A stretch of 64,000 bases of DNA, taken from assembly GCA_036346405.1 (NCBI GenBank), contig CM070557.1:58286016-58350015 (forward strand), given 5' to 3'. Positions 30,990 through 43,585 of the stretch are shown piece by piece. The position numbers were made by a program, and so were the translations under genes. The DNA comes from Phyllostachys edulis (taxonomy: Eukaryota; Streptophyta; Magnoliopsida; Poales; Poaceae). Under the pieces are notes generated by a model. That model saw only the letters and a program-made list of their open reading frames with translations, was not told where the DNA came from and searched no databases. Numbering within the stretch: the first letter of the stretch is position 1; each line of letters begins with the position of its first letter.

Positions 30990-32387
30990 ACTAAGAGGCA
31001 TTTGCACAAGTTTAGTAGAATGATTATCCTTAATCCTTAAGTTGCGAAGATGCACAAGTTTTGAAAAGTTGTGCAGCAAATCCTCCACATTATATGATGC
31101 TCCAGACAGAAAAATAACATGAAGGGCTTTTGCTTCCCTGAACAAATAACCAAAAGTCTTAGCAAAGCTTCCATGGTATTCTCCAAATAACATCGAAGTA
31201 TGTAGATTTTCAGCTTTCAATCTTTTTTCTAGTGCACTCCAGTACCTATTAAAATTTTCGTAGGTCATTCTTTCCTTGACATCTGTGTTATCTATAGTGA
31301 TAGACAAGTGATGTACAGATGCAGGAATTTGTATAGACATCACATTAGAACTATGTATACTAAGACTTTCGCATGATGAAACATTTACCGCCAACTCATG
31401 TAGTAGGTCATGGATAACATAACAAGGATGTCCATTCACCTTTTCATCTTTATCAAAAAAATCCATGATTAACCAAGTCATCTAAATAGCTCTGCCCTAT
31501 ATCTTCAATTTTTTTTTTGTGTTGATCACTATTTCTTAGTAACCCTAGTCCTATCCACAAGTGAATTGGTTCTTCATTTTTAAATTCATAATCTTCAGGA
31601 AACAAAGCACAACAGGAAACACATTGTTGTAGATCAAAATAAAGATAGTTATAGCTAAGCTTCAATGCCGGCACAATGTCATGATAGCTGGTCTGAAGTT
31701 CCCATTCTTTCCTTTCCAACACTCTTGTCGAGTGGTCCAAATTAAGTTGGTCTCTTAGTAATCTACCTGTAGTTTTTACTGCAAGAGGGGAGGAACCCTT
31801 CAAACTCTTCACTATTTTTCTCCCAACTTCATGTAAACCGGGATGATCTTCCCATAATTTTTCGTCAGCAAACACACATGCTTTGAAGAAATGCATCCAA
31901 TCTTTATCGTCTAAATGTTCCAATTTTATTGAACAATCCATTGTCATAACCATTTTTTCTACCGCTGGAATTCGAGTTGTGACTATAACATATTACCTTT
32001 TGTTCCACCTTTTATAAATGGAGCTAGTAATTTATTCCACTCATCCTCACGGTATGTCCACATATCATCCAAGACAAGCAAGAATTGGGTAGATTGTAAT
32101 CTTTTTTCAATTAGCTCTTTGTCACTAGCATTTTCCTTTTCATCACTTCCTTTAGGGATCTGTTTTACAATCTCTTGTGCCAAACTATTTGCATTGAAAT
32201 TGTGAGAGACACATACCCAAACCGCGACTTGGAAGTGGCTCTTCACTTGTTGATATATGTGATGTGTGGAAGTTGTCTTCCCAGTAACCCCGGACCAACT
32301 ACTGAAAGCACAGTAAGGTTGTTAGCACAATATTTACCAGTAATGTCATTTACAACATTCTTTTTCTGCTTTTCCCTCCTGTATAAT
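30990..32387 (-). pseudogene. NB-ARC-LRR (NLR) pseudogene, copy 1
   Basis: Minus-strand order: DPKPGHKLYRR, a P-loop region reading GPGVTGKTT (usual GGIGKTT), HFQVAVWVCVSHNF, kinase-2 FLLVLDDMW, then a 1-base loss after KGNML that puts VTTRIPAV in another frame, GSSPLAVK (GLPLA position), CCALFPEDYEFKNEEPIHLW, a seven-T run that shifts frame after LVNHGFF, CYVIHDLLHELAVN, and an LRR start ending HNLRIKDNHSTK-like. It then joins CACTA-like DNA. The RNBS/GLPL order is normal for a CC-type NLR, but the N-terminus and most LRRs are missing. Confidence 0.9.
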
Positions 32388-32479
32388 TTGTGGCCTGGTT
32401 TTGGGTCGGTCTGATGCAGTTGTTTGTATTGTGTTGTGGCCTGGTTTTGGGTCGATCTGATGCAGTTGTTTGTATTGTG
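32388..32479 (+). repeat. 46-bp tandem duplication
   Basis: TTGTGGCCTGGTTTTGGGTC... occurs twice, head to tail, at 32388-32433 and 32434-32479 with one difference. The homologous place in unit 2 (about 48.59-48.64 kb) has it once, so it arose after the segmental duplication. Confidence 0.85.
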
Positions 32480-32514
32480 GTACGGTTAGGAGCCTAATAT
32501 CTCTAGCTTAAGAA

Positions 32515-32775
32515 TGGCAGAGCCCAACAATTCTTTGTCAAGAATGGTGGAGACCTTCCTTAGCACATATGGGCTTGAGCTGCTCTACGATGTTCGCCAT
32601 CTCTCTAGACTGCAGGATGCCCAAGAGGGGGCCTAGCGCCCTACCCACCACCCACCGCACCACGCTGATGGTGACCTCCTTCACTCATCACGTTTCACAG
32701 CAACGAGAGATGTCGTCTTTGAGGACGCTAGCTGTGGTTCATTTGCAAACGATGTGGTTAGATGGTAGCAACTAG
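32515..32775 (+). other. small conserved open segment upstream of NLR copy 1
   Basis: Starts MAEPNNSLSRMVETFLSTYG on the plus strand, head to head with the NLR remnant. The homologue at 48675-48935 is open for 86 codons; here an extra G shifts the frame after about 38 codons. The minus strand also carries readable text (MADIVELLKPICAKEGL), so the coding strand is uncertain. Family not recognised. Confidence 0.25.
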
Positions 32776-34665
32776 CACTATGATTGATGTTGTCGTTGCT
32801 GTGGCAAGATCATTGGAATAGGAAGGTCGGAGCGTGCAGCGGCGGATGCCGAGCTATAGTGAATGCCGAAGAGCCATGTTGCGAAGAAAGGGTGTAGATA
32901 AAGATGGTAGGTGGAAGATGGGTGTGTTCTGAGTTGATACGAGGGAAGATATAGAGATCCGAGCAGCTAGTTGTTGTGTATTAATCAGCAATTAGCCATA
33001 TAGATCCATGTGGCATGGCACCTAAAGCCATATATCTTTTTCCGTTTCATGACCACTAAACAAGAGCCAAGCAGAATGGTAGTCTTCATGAGAAAATGCT
33101 CCCATCCATGTAGTTCCACATATATACTCCGGTTAATTTGTTCACCCAGGATCAAAATATGTGTTTTCCAATCTGCAATATTTGAGTACAATCAATGAGC
33201 ACAACATTAGAAACTAGTAATCAATGCACATGTGTATTGCCCCAAAGAAAATCAAAGACCGCACACCAATTACCCAAATATACATGCTTGATCTACATGG
33301 AATTTAATTGGGGCACATAGAAGGGAATTGATATTTTTCTACCAAAAAAAACAGGTATAAAATCTTTAGCAATTACTTAATACATGTAACTTCTAATTCC
33401 ACAAATTCATCATGTTCATTTAGGCTAAGATTGATGCACCTAAGAATGCAATTAATACATGCCAAGTCGCTACCATTCCTTATTTATTTTTCACATTCTT
33501 CACCCAGAGAAAGAATCAATGTAGTGACAAATGACAAGAAGCACTATGTACAATTTGCAATAGCTACATGCCAATTTGCAACAAAGGAGTAAAATCAATG
33601 AGCAGAACAGTAGAAAATGCATAGTAACACTAATTGGGCGCATGGAAAGCTCCAAGGCTGCACAATCACTTCAATTGTTGGTACAGTCATGGCTAACGTA
33701 TGCATCCTGCGTAGTGCGCTCTAGGTTGAAGGGACTATGTGCAACGAGGAGTACAGTGCAGGGAGCATCTCCACGTATGGATCATATACATCAAAATTGG
33801 AAGGTAAAAGAGCAAATGGGATATATATGTACAAGTCTGAGATCACGCCCGAATTGTCCCCTTTGTGAAAAAAAACTGCTGCCCTTATTTGTGGCAACTT
33901 TAGTAGAGAAGCCATGCATGCACCTTTGGTTGTGCTGCCGTGTGGCGGTTGAGTGAGTGTACATAGCTCATTTTAGTGAAAGATCATAAATTAAGGGATT
34001 TAATGTGCAAATAATTTCTTTCCTTACATGAGATTGTAACCATTTTTATAGATGGGCATTTATGGGATACAACTAGCTTATAAAACTGCGTTAATGGGAA
34101 GAGAGGTCCACTATTCAATACTGTGGGCATGTTAGTTTTTATTTTCTCTTTTCACCCATCACTTCAAAATCACAAGCCATTTGGATCTGTTTTGCTTGTA
34201 AGATCTTACACACCTCCCCACCAATGTTTCCATCGGGCAGTAGCTCCTCCTCTATTCCAAGCAAGAAGGTTTGTCAAAAAAATAGTTTTAATCAAGAAAA
34301 TCAAGGAAGTTCATTAATTTCGAACTGAAATCCTCATTATTTTGTTTCTCCATATATGGTTGTTCTTTCAATTCTACTTGTTGTAAGGAATGTCTTCAAT
34401 ATATTTTTTATTTCAAGAAGTCCAGATTATCTAGGCAAGAAATGAAACCTTGTCTGTTTTTAACATCATTTCACCCCCAATTTAGTCCATTAGTTTATTC
34501 TAATTTCTGACCTATTCTAATGGATTTGCGGTTTTCTAGTTAAATTTTGGGAACTACTATGTTCCTGGCCAGTTCCCAACAAATCGGCAAGGGATGGGAA
34601 CCAACCTAGATCTGATTATTAAAATTTGTCTCCATCATCCAAATTTGATAATCTTCATGAAGCAC
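32776..34665. other. unit 1 intergenic sequence, nothing recognised
   Basis: Collinear with 48.94-50.79 kb in unit 2. A/T-rich, with short frames not conserved between the two copies, so not coding. Confidence 0.5.
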
Positions 34666-35235
34666 TTATAAATAAATGCAAACACACATATGAGTAATCT
34701 TCTTTTGATTTTTAGTCGTATCTCTTTTAGTTACTTTACAAATTGCCCAGCATGCAATGCTAAAAGGACAATCGAAGAACAATTGTACTACTATTGTCCC
34801 TACAACAATTTTTCCACAACTGATAGATAATAATCCTTTAATGATAATTTTTTTTCCAGAAATACTTAACCAATCGTTCAGTAAGTCCCGCAAAAAGACT
34901 TTATGTTCTTTAATACAAGTAGAAGCCCAACACCGATTGAATGTCCAATGAGTAAACACATTACCAAACAACAATTTGATTCTAAACCTTTTTAATAAGA
35001 AAACATATCCGTATTAATGTTAAGGCCTATTATATTCAAGGAAGTTGGAATTTTTAAACTGAGCACAAGCACAAAGAAGTAACTGAAAAGCAACAAAAGC
35101 CTCAGGAGACAAAGGGAGATGAAATGAAAGGGGGTTAATTTGTGATCTAGTTGACAAAGAACACTCAAATAAGCTAAGACACTTTTTAAGAAGGAAAAAA
35201 TCCGGGATGAAGGAGTTTAAGAGATTAAAAAAACT
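34666..35235 (-). pseudogene. LINE 3' (zf-RVT region) remnant, unit 1
   Basis: The minus strand reads VFLRDLLNDWLSISGKK and VVQLFFDCPFSIACWAICKV, the HLFFxCPFxxxxW zf-RVT pattern found downstream of the reverse transcriptase in plant non-LTR retrotransposons. The RT and endonuclease are absent. About 0.55 kb present in unit 2 is missing here, between AAACTAGG and ATATTTATC near 35.24 kb. Confidence 0.7.
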
Positions 35236-35520
35236 AGGATATTTATCTATCCCAATAACTCTTCAAAGACTTGACTCCTTGATCCCTAAAGCCACCTGTC
35301 AATGCAAAAAGTATCCGCAAGCCTAAGTGACTAGTCTATCATATCCATTGGAGGCGTGCAACCATAACAAAGAGTCCATTGAATTCTTGTGACTTGAGGT
35401 CAATTGTGCCTTGATACACATCTGCTTAATTACTGCCTTTCATTTCATCCCTACCTTTGCAACAGAATTGCACCTGCTTTAGTTCTTTCTTGATCCTACT
35501 ACTAATATATTTCAACTAAC

Positions 35521-38403
35521 ATGGAATCAATAATTCATTCATATGCGTCTTTTTGCTGGTGCAACTCATTCAAGGGAAAGGAGATCATGGTGGAGGAGCC
35601 AGACAGCAGCAGAGCGGTAGACAAGAATGAAAAGGGCAACATTTCACCGTTGTTGCTGTTGTCACATGCTGCACCAACACCAACAGAGCACCAAGAGGAA
35701 ACACCTCAGTGGCTGCACGAGTTGCTTAGGACCAAATTTTGGAGAAAGTGTGAGGTGCATGATAATGATGAGAATCGGTATAGGGCCGATGAAAGCATCT
35801 TCTGCATCCAATGCTTTAGGATTATCTGCCCATATTGCAGGCATGATGAGCCTAGCCATCGGCTCCTCAAGATCCGACGCTACATGTTCCGCAGTGTCGC
35901 CCGTGTCAAGGACATGCAAAAGCTCGGGATTGATGTATCCCAGATATAGGTACCCAGATACTTGACCCTATTTAAATAGACTTGCACAAGGTCAGTTTAA
36001 TTTCCGATGCTCTGATTGCAACTTTTTCTTCCCAGTTCTTTTTTAGTGTTTGATGCAATTACTATTACTATCTATCTATGGTTTATGTATAAAATTTTTG
36101 TTCAATCTTTGAAGTTTCACACCACATTATTTATTCTTGATGTATGCAGCAGGTAAGTGGCTATGTATATACTTATTTTGTATTTTTTCTGTAGTTTAAT
36201 TTGCTTCAATTGATGTGAACTAGATTTGTGGGCAAATAGTCTGCCCCAATCAGAGATTCAGAGGCTTGCTCCGGCCCACCTCGAGACATCACACAAGTCA
36301 CTCATCTAGAGGCCACAGACCCCACCCAATCAATCACATCCTAGTTGAAACCCAACTTTCAGTTTTTTGATGACATGCATTAACTTGTTAACCGGATAGC
36401 TATCCTTACTATTAGGATAATGTGTCATAATATCTAAGCTTCATTCTTTTGCACTCAGCTTTACACAAGAGATAAAATACTTGAAGTTGTTCAAGCCTTG
36501 CTTGATTGAACAGTTGCTTTAAGAGATAAAATCCTGCCCTAGTCTGGTCATTTCACTAAGAAATAAGCGGGAACTGAACAGTTCCTCAAGGTACCAATTG
36601 CATTTTTTTTTGCATTAAAAGTCAGGTGACAACAGTCACCACACCTTGTGATATGCACAACAACATGAAATCACTGTACCTCCGAAGTTCAAAAACTATT
36701 ATATGCTGCAAACTGCAAACTTTTTCGAATACCATTCCTATAAAGTAATAGCATACACATTTCTGTAGTAAGCCTAATTAGCATCGAGCCAATGGCAATT
36801 ATTACCCAACCAAATGTATTATTAGTAGTTATTCTAATGTACCTCCACACATATGTTCCAACCTTACTGACCGACTAATCATCACATGCTCCTCTAGGGA
36901 TTAGATATACCATCCTGAATTTCCCTTTATAGTAAATATCAATACGTTAGGTTCCTTCTTTCATTGTGAGATCAGCTGATCACACCACATTAAAACAATT
37001 CTAGTCAATTTATCTATAATTGCAGCTAAGAATCCCATGCTTTCAAATTTTGTATGCTTACTTCCACCGTCTCCTATGTTGAGAACGGTATGGCATCCTA
37101 TGTGGTTAGATTCGAAAGTAAATTTTCCAGGTATATATCTACAGTAAAACAGTAGAAAATCATTTCTACACTACAAGGCAATGCCGTGCTATAGTAGTTT
37201 GCATATTGTGATGGAATTTCACTATACCCCGTTCCCTTTACATAGGCAAGCGTAGGGACATGAATTGCCTTTGTAGATTCTAATATATAATTGACCGGTT
37301 GATGTATTCATTCGTCATTTGAGACTTTGCTATTTAAGAAGGGAATTGTGTCAAGGTTTGGTAGATTGTCTTTCAATTGTGCATCAGATGGACAAGGAAC
37401 CTCTTCCCTTTTTTTGGCCTTCACTTAGTTATTTGAAACATGGGCATTAACATGACACTATCCTATGCCCATAAGGTTGAGCTAGTGGATTTGATCATAA
37501 AATTTGATGTGGTCAGCTACCAGACTATGCCAGGTGTTGATTTTATTTATTGTGATAACAACCTTACCGGATGAAATTAGCTTTCAGATTTTGAATTAAA
37601 CATGAATGTCATTGGACCTATTGGTACTGACATTAGATGTTGTTTGATGGTTAACTATTGCATACAGAAACATTGTATAGATATCGATACATGTTTAATA
37701 TTCAACTTGGACGTACATTATATGGTCTTCATTAGATTTTGGTAGCATCACAAAAATGTCTGATAAACTATCTGATATTCAACATTGACTTACTTAGTTA
37801 CTTTATATTACTCTTTTGTTAAATGCTGCACCATTTCATCTGTGATACATTTACATTCATTTTGCAGACATTCAAATGCAATAAAGACAAGGTAGTGCAT
37901 ATAAGGCCCATGAAGAGGTCCCCACTACACAGACCCCAAGCAGGGACACCTTGTTGCTTGACTTGTAACTGTTGGCTCCACAGTGCGCCCCACATCTTAT
38001 GTTCCCTTACCTGCAAGGTTTACTTGATCTCTCAATTACTATTCTCTAGATCATTATATAGATTGAATTATGTTTGACTAATTTCCAAGCTCTAGATTAA
38101 TTACATATACAATTTGCCATTCTGCTCAAATTTAACAAGCTTCACATTATTCACATGCTTGCCACACTATCATTCATAGTAAAAAGAGTACATGGTTAAG
38201 TTTTGAATTTTCTTTCCTTGTAACAGAGGAGGGAAGATATATCACCAGATGACTTCTCAGGACTTGTGGCATTGCATAGAATTGGACATTCAAAGACTCA
38301 AGCAGACGCATCACTGGTGGAAGATCAGAACCGTTTGGCCAACAGAATGTTGCGTAGGCGAGCTCGCAAGCAGGCAAAACCCCAAAGGGCCCTATTTTTC
38401 TGA
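35521..38403 (+). pseudogene. PLATZ: PLATZ transcription factor gene, copy A (nonsense codon)
   Basis: Three exons: 35521-35949, 37868-38017, 38227-38403 (stop 38401). The PLATZ domain reads PQWLHELLRTKFWRKCEVH, FCIQCFRIICPYCRHDEPSH and RYMFRSVARVKDMQKL in exon 1; TFKCNKDKVVHIR and CCLTCNCWLH...CSLTCK in exon 2; RREDISPDDF to KQAKPQRALFF in exon 3. PLATZ proteins are plant-specific zinc-dependent, A/T-rich-sequence-binding regulators; some act on RNA polymerase III in seed. All zinc ligands are present. However, the last codon of exon 1 is TAG (35947-35949) where copy B has CAG, so translation would stop at residue 142, before the second Cys cluster. If the residue were restored the length would be 251 aa. 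Exon 1 belongs to array unit 1 and exons 2-3 to unit 2. Confidence 0.85.
36444..37867 (+). other. intron 1 of PLATZ copy A, 3' part
   Basis: Homologous to 29.21-30.24 kb and 53.23-54.39 kb. No conserved open frame. Copy-specific deletions of hundreds of bases distinguish the three, as expected of non-coding sequence. Confidence 0.7.
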
Positions 38404-38691
38404 TGTGTGCCCCAAAGGGCATAAATTTAGCTGTGATGGCTATGTATGAACTATTTATTTATGCTTGTGTTGTAGTGCATAACATGACTGTTCTGTCTAG
38501 GTTGAGCAGAACTGCTACTACCCGTTGCAGGTGCGGTTTTTAATCAGTGTTGGTTCAACAATGTTCTATTGTACCGTTTTTAAATGCTATGCTTAGTTCA
38601 GTAGTGTTATCTCAATAAAAACTGTGACTTATGAGATTTGTGGTGTTCTCTTGCCTCTTCATTGGAATTTGTTTTTAAGTGTGGTAGGTGG

Positions 38692-39285
38692 CACTACTAG
38701 GATCCATATTTTCCTCGACGGTCGAACAATATTCCTAACGGGCCTGTCCCTACTGTCAAGGAAAAAAATAGCCCTAACTGTTTTGACTTAACCATCATAA
38801 TTACGTATCCTTGAAGGTTATTCTACCACCCATTAGGAAAGCATTTTCCTTGATGTGGCAGCACGATTAGGGAAAAGAGTTCCTAGTGTGGTGGCGGTGC
38901 ATGAAAAAATTATCTTGGCGCGACAGAATAAAAGGAAAAATCTATTGGAACCCTCCAATCCCACCATCTGTCACTACTCTTTTGGCCTTGCAAACGAAAT
39001 GAGAGAGAGAGACGGAGAGTGAAGAGAGGGAGGGAGAGAGAAGTTAGTCAATTATTGAAGGACTCAACCCTTAGATCTGAAACCCATCCCCAACTTGCTC
39101 CCGCCTCCCCTCGTTGCTCTCCCACCTCCACCACCCCAACTCAACCGCCTCCATCCCCATCAGCCATGTCCTTGTCCACCCCTACCACCCATCCCTTCTT
39201 CCACCTCACCACCTCCTACTACCAAGGTCAATGTCAACCACACGCCATGATTGTTATTCCTGAGAGCCACTGTCAACTAAGAGGC
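38692..39285 (+). other. CACTA-like end and leader, unit 2
   Basis: CACTACTAGGATCC, then GGTCGAACAATATTCCTAACGGGCC-type text, a GA-rich tract (39.00-39.04 kb) and a C-rich leader; same layout as 30.41-30.99 kb. Confidence 0.3.
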
Positions 39286-39896
39286 ATTTGCACATGTTTA
39301 GTAGAATGATTATCCTTAATCCTTAAGTTGCGAAGATGCACAAGTTTTGAAAAGTTGTGCAGTAGATCCTCCACATTATATGATGCTCCAGACAGAAAAA
39401 TAACACGAATGGCTTTTGCTTCCCTAAACAAATCACCAAAAGTCTTAGCAAAGCTTCCATGGTATTCTCCAAATAACATCAAGTATGCAGATTTTCAGCT
39501 TTCAATCTTTTTTCTAGTGTACTCTAGTCCCTATTAAAATTTTCACAGGTCATTCTTTCCTTGACATGTGCGTTATCTACAATGATAGACAAGTGATGTA
39601 AGGATGCAGGAATTTGTATGTACCTCACTTTAGAACTATGTATACTAAGACTTTCGTATGATTAAACATTTACCGCAAACTCATGTAGTAGATCATGGAT
39701 AACATAACAAGGATGGCCATTCTCCTTTTCATCTTTATCGAAAAATCCATGATTAACCAAGTCATCTAAATAGCTCTGCCCTATATGTTCAATTTTTTTG
39801 GTTGATCACTAGTTCTTAGTAACCCTAGTCCTATCCACAAGTGAATTGGTTCTTCTTTTTTAAATTCGTAATCTTTAGGAAGCAAAGCACAGTAGG

Positions 39897-42800
39897 TGTT
39901 GGACCCAGGAGTAACACCCCCAAATCCTCTGTATATTCTGAACTAGTCCCATGATCAGTAGCTAGTTCACACAATACACAAATACGGTAACATCCATAAT
40001 TCACATAACTTTATTAATAAATATCAGAGTTTATTACAAGAAAGGCTTACAAACCAATAATAAAGAACACAGCGGAAGTCAAAGAAGAAGTAGTAGAGTC
40101 CAGCGGATCTACCACAGGCAATCGACTGGGGTAGCAGCCTAGTCGTCGAGATCCACGCCGGTAGCGAAGTCCTTCTCCTCTGAACACTATTTTATTAAGC
40201 AAGAGTGAGCACAAAAATGTACTTCGCAAGTTACACCCATAACAAAGTTAATGCATGCAGGGATATATCAAAGTAAGGCTTATATGGTTATTTGTGCAAA
40301 AGCAATATTTGACATTTTAAATACAATAGCTAAGTTTAAAAGCTCAAGTTTTACAATATCTAAAATTGAGTTTTAACTGAATTAATAAATCTAGTTTATG
40401 CACCAACCTAACACTAACTTAAACACGGGCATTAACCCATGGTTTCAACCCACAATTTTTCTCATGGACACCAATCCATGACATAAACTGTTTTATAAAT
40501 CATTTTGAAAACAAAATCAAAGTCTAATCCGCAAAAGTCTTTGCTCAACATGTCCATGATTGTGGATACAACTATTCGAATAGTTTGACACTCTGCAGAG
40601 GTTGTACAACTTTACCTACAAGAGATAATCAACTTTTAATGTCTGTGTGATACACTTCTGAAGGTGTGCGACTAATCGATTATCACAAGGCATTTACAAT
40701 GCACCATCCCAAAGTAGTTATACCCGCTAAGGTTTCACACCAAACAGAAGCCCCCTCTTGCACCATTTGGGTATTAAAAATAAGTCTTCAGGACACCCAC
40801 ACATCAATAGGGCACAACTAATAGTGGAACTTTGCAAATTAATTAGCCCGGTCTGTCCCATACTAGACTTGTGGTAGTACGGAATGGCTTAACAATCCGC
40901 AGCTCGTAGACTATCCTTAATTGACTGGGCGACTTCGAAAATAACCCCTGGGCCTCGACCATTCACTGAGACGAGCCTGTGCATAAACTTGGACCCACCA
41001 ACTTTCCATTTCGCCCAAGTCTAAATCAGTTTTTCATTTTATTTATTTTTTAAAATCATTTGCAAATTTCTATGGCATAATAATGACATAGACTCCTTTT
41101 GAATCCATATTTGAATATTTGGCAAAAAAAATCCCCGAATCAAATATTTCAGGTCTAAGCATGGCTAAGCTTAATTTTTCAAAATATTCTAGTTTATACT
41201 GTTGCATCAACTAGATTTTATCTAAGATAAAAAGGTATGGATATTTCAATGTCAAGATTTGGCCATACGAATGGAATTGGAAATAACTAGAAATTTAAAA
41301 CATGAATTTAAATTAACTTGAATATAAATAAGCATGCAATAATAATTTAAAACAGAATATAAGTAATTTTAAATAATGGGATTCAAATATGATCAAAGGA
41401 TGTATCTTTCCTTGCTCAATTAGTTGTTGTTCTGAAACGACGTCAAAATCTGGCTCTCGGAAGTCGTCGAAATCTATACGCGAAAATGTGCCAAAGTCAA
41501 ACAAAATTCAAGTAAAATTAAAATAAACTCCAAATCAAATAATTTTGGTACTAGAAGATATATATTGAATTTATATGAATTTAGGAATAAGAATCAATGG
41601 AATCGGGGTTCATATGATGAAGAACGAACATCCGGAAGGTTGATTATCACAAGAAATGATGAAATTACAAATTTCTGGAATTACTGATTTATTTTTCTAA
41701 AGGAAAAGGAAAATGCCATGTAAGCACCCATGTGGACGAGGACGTGGCAGCATGTGGCGGCCACATGGACAGAACGGTGAGGTGGCGATGACATCGCGTG
41801 AGGTGGCGCCACGTGGCGGTGCCGTGCACGGGAATTGGCGTTCTAGCGAAATGACAGTGAATCGGCGGCCATCGAGGAGTGCGTTAGAAAGAGGAGAGCG
41901 TGGGAAAGGTGGTGCTCACCTCGGCGGTAGTGGAACATGGATGGTTGGCCGGCGGCGAGGAGAGAGGCGACGGTGTGACGCGGGCTCATGGTGGCTCGGC
42001 GCTCCGGCGAAGTACTGGCGAGGAGGGAGGGAGCACGACATAGAACACGGAGTCACAATGCTAGTGGTGGAGACGGTGTCGCCGGAACTCATCCGACGAC
42101 AGCGTAAATCATGGAGCAAGGGGCTTCGGCCGGCGGCTCATGTAGCGGTGATTGCCGGCGAACGGCGATGTTCCGGCGGTCGGTGAGGGGTGGAATGGAG
42201 AGAGGAGAGACTAGGGAGCGCTGAGCTCACCTTGGCGATGGCTGGACGCGGTCAGCGGCAGCGAGGGCGGCCGTGTTAGAGGTGGCACAATGGTTCCGGT
42301 GGTGTTATGGCGATGAGGAGGGGAGCACTACGTAGAACATCGTGAGGCGAAGCCGGGCATGTGGTCAATGATGGCGGGGCTCCACTGTAGGCGGAACAAT
42401 CGTCTGAGGAACAGAGTTCGGCCGACGAGAGAAAAATGATATTGCGGTGAGAGGAGAGGGAGGGAGGAGGAAAAACTCCTAGGAATGGATGAGGGAGAGA
42501 AGGGTTACCCGGGGCTCTCTTTTATAGGGCCGAAGAGGGACAGAAAAGGGAGATAGGGCACGGGAGTGTCATGGCGGCATTGTGTGTTTTGGTGATTTTA
42601 CACGCAGGAGAGGAAGGTTTTGGCTGAAAATGGGGGATGAGAGATGAGGGGAATTGAATACTCGTGTTTGTGCGAAGAATCAGGGAGAAAAATGCGGTCG
42701 TTTCAAAGCTTTGCGTGGCCGCTAATGGCGGTTGTGCGTCGGGCACGGTTTTGGACAAAGGAAGAAGATGAAGGAAAAAGAAACAGATTGGAAAAGAAAG

Positions 42801-43262
42801 AAAATCCAAATAAAATAAAATAAATAAATAAATAAAAATTCAAAAAAATCCTATGAACCTGTAAAGATCGAATAAAATAATTTTGAATTTAATTGAAGTT
42901 TATTTAAACCATTTAAAATGTTTTTCATTTTCTAAAATTTCAAATTAAGCTTTAAATTAATCCAATAAATTACAAATGATTCCTTTTATTTTTAAAGCTT
43001 CAAAAACATTCAAAAAATTTGGGATGTTACTTTTGAACTTAAATAAAATTATTTCCAACTTAAATTTGGCTTTTGTTTTTGCACGTAATTTATTTTTAAT
43101 TTCTGTAAAAAGGAAAAAACACTTTTAAATTAGAAAATTAAATAATTTTTTTAAAACCTTTAGATCCAAGAAAACTCCAGAAAACTCTATAAATTTAGAG
43201 AATCCAACAAAATAATAACTTTATTAATTTTATTTTTAGTAACATAACTTTATGATGTTACA
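39897..43262. mobile_element. 3366-bp TG...CA insertion, probable solo LTR
   Basis: Starts TGTTGGACCC and ends GATGTTACA with a perfect 5-bp target duplication GTAGG (39892-39896, 43263-43267). The ends fit LTR chemistry. No gag or pol frame and no second LTR inside were seen; the interior is A/T-rich flanks around a GC-rich core (41.7-42.5 kb). A solo LTR of a long-LTR gypsy-type family is the simplest reading. Text near 42.85-43.03 kb resembles the end at 59.38 kb (TTTGGGATGTTAC), which suggests the LTR reads on the minus strand (TGTAACATC...). Confidence 0.75.
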
Positions 43263-43585
43263 GTAGGAAACACACTGTTGTAGATCAAAAGAAAGATAGT
43301 TATAGCTAAGCTTCAATGCCGGCACAATGTCATCATAGCTAGTTTGAAGTTCCCATTCTTTCCTTTCCAATACTCTTGTCCAATGGTCCAAATTAAGTTG
43401 GTCTCTTAGTAATCTACCTGCAGTTTTTACTGCAAGGGGGGAGGAACCCTTCAATATCTTCACTATTTTTCTCCCAACTTCATGTAAACCAGGATGATCT
43501 TCCCATATTTTTTCGTCACCAAACACACATGCTTTGAAGAAATGCATCCAATCTTTATCGTCTAAACGTTCCAATTTTATTGAAC

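Larger units (their letters stand above)
29213..36443 (+). repeat. segmental array unit 1 (7.2 kb)
   Basis: Begins with TTCTTTTGCACTCAGC, which recurs at 36444 and 53229. Order: PLATZ intron sequence, CACTA-like motif, NLR pseudogene (minus), LINE remnant (minus), PLATZ exon 1. PLATZ exons 2-3 are missing: after CATGACACTA at about 30.24 kb the sequence jumps to what lies at 38.53 kb in unit 2. Confidence 0.88.

Noticed and set aside
33576..33956. 126-codon frame in unit 1 intergenic DNA
   Set aside because: The homologous frame in unit 2 (about 49.8-50.1 kb) is shifted and differently terminated; not maintained as coding.
35662..35919. Minus-strand frame opposite PLATZ exon 1 (and its twin at 52452-52658)
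   Set aside because: Antisense shadow of the PLATZ zinc-binding exon; conserved only because the sense strand is.
41713..42186. 157-codon GC-rich frame inside the 3366-bp insertion
   Set aside because: Composition-driven; Gly/Arg-rich without motifs, inside a probable solo LTR.
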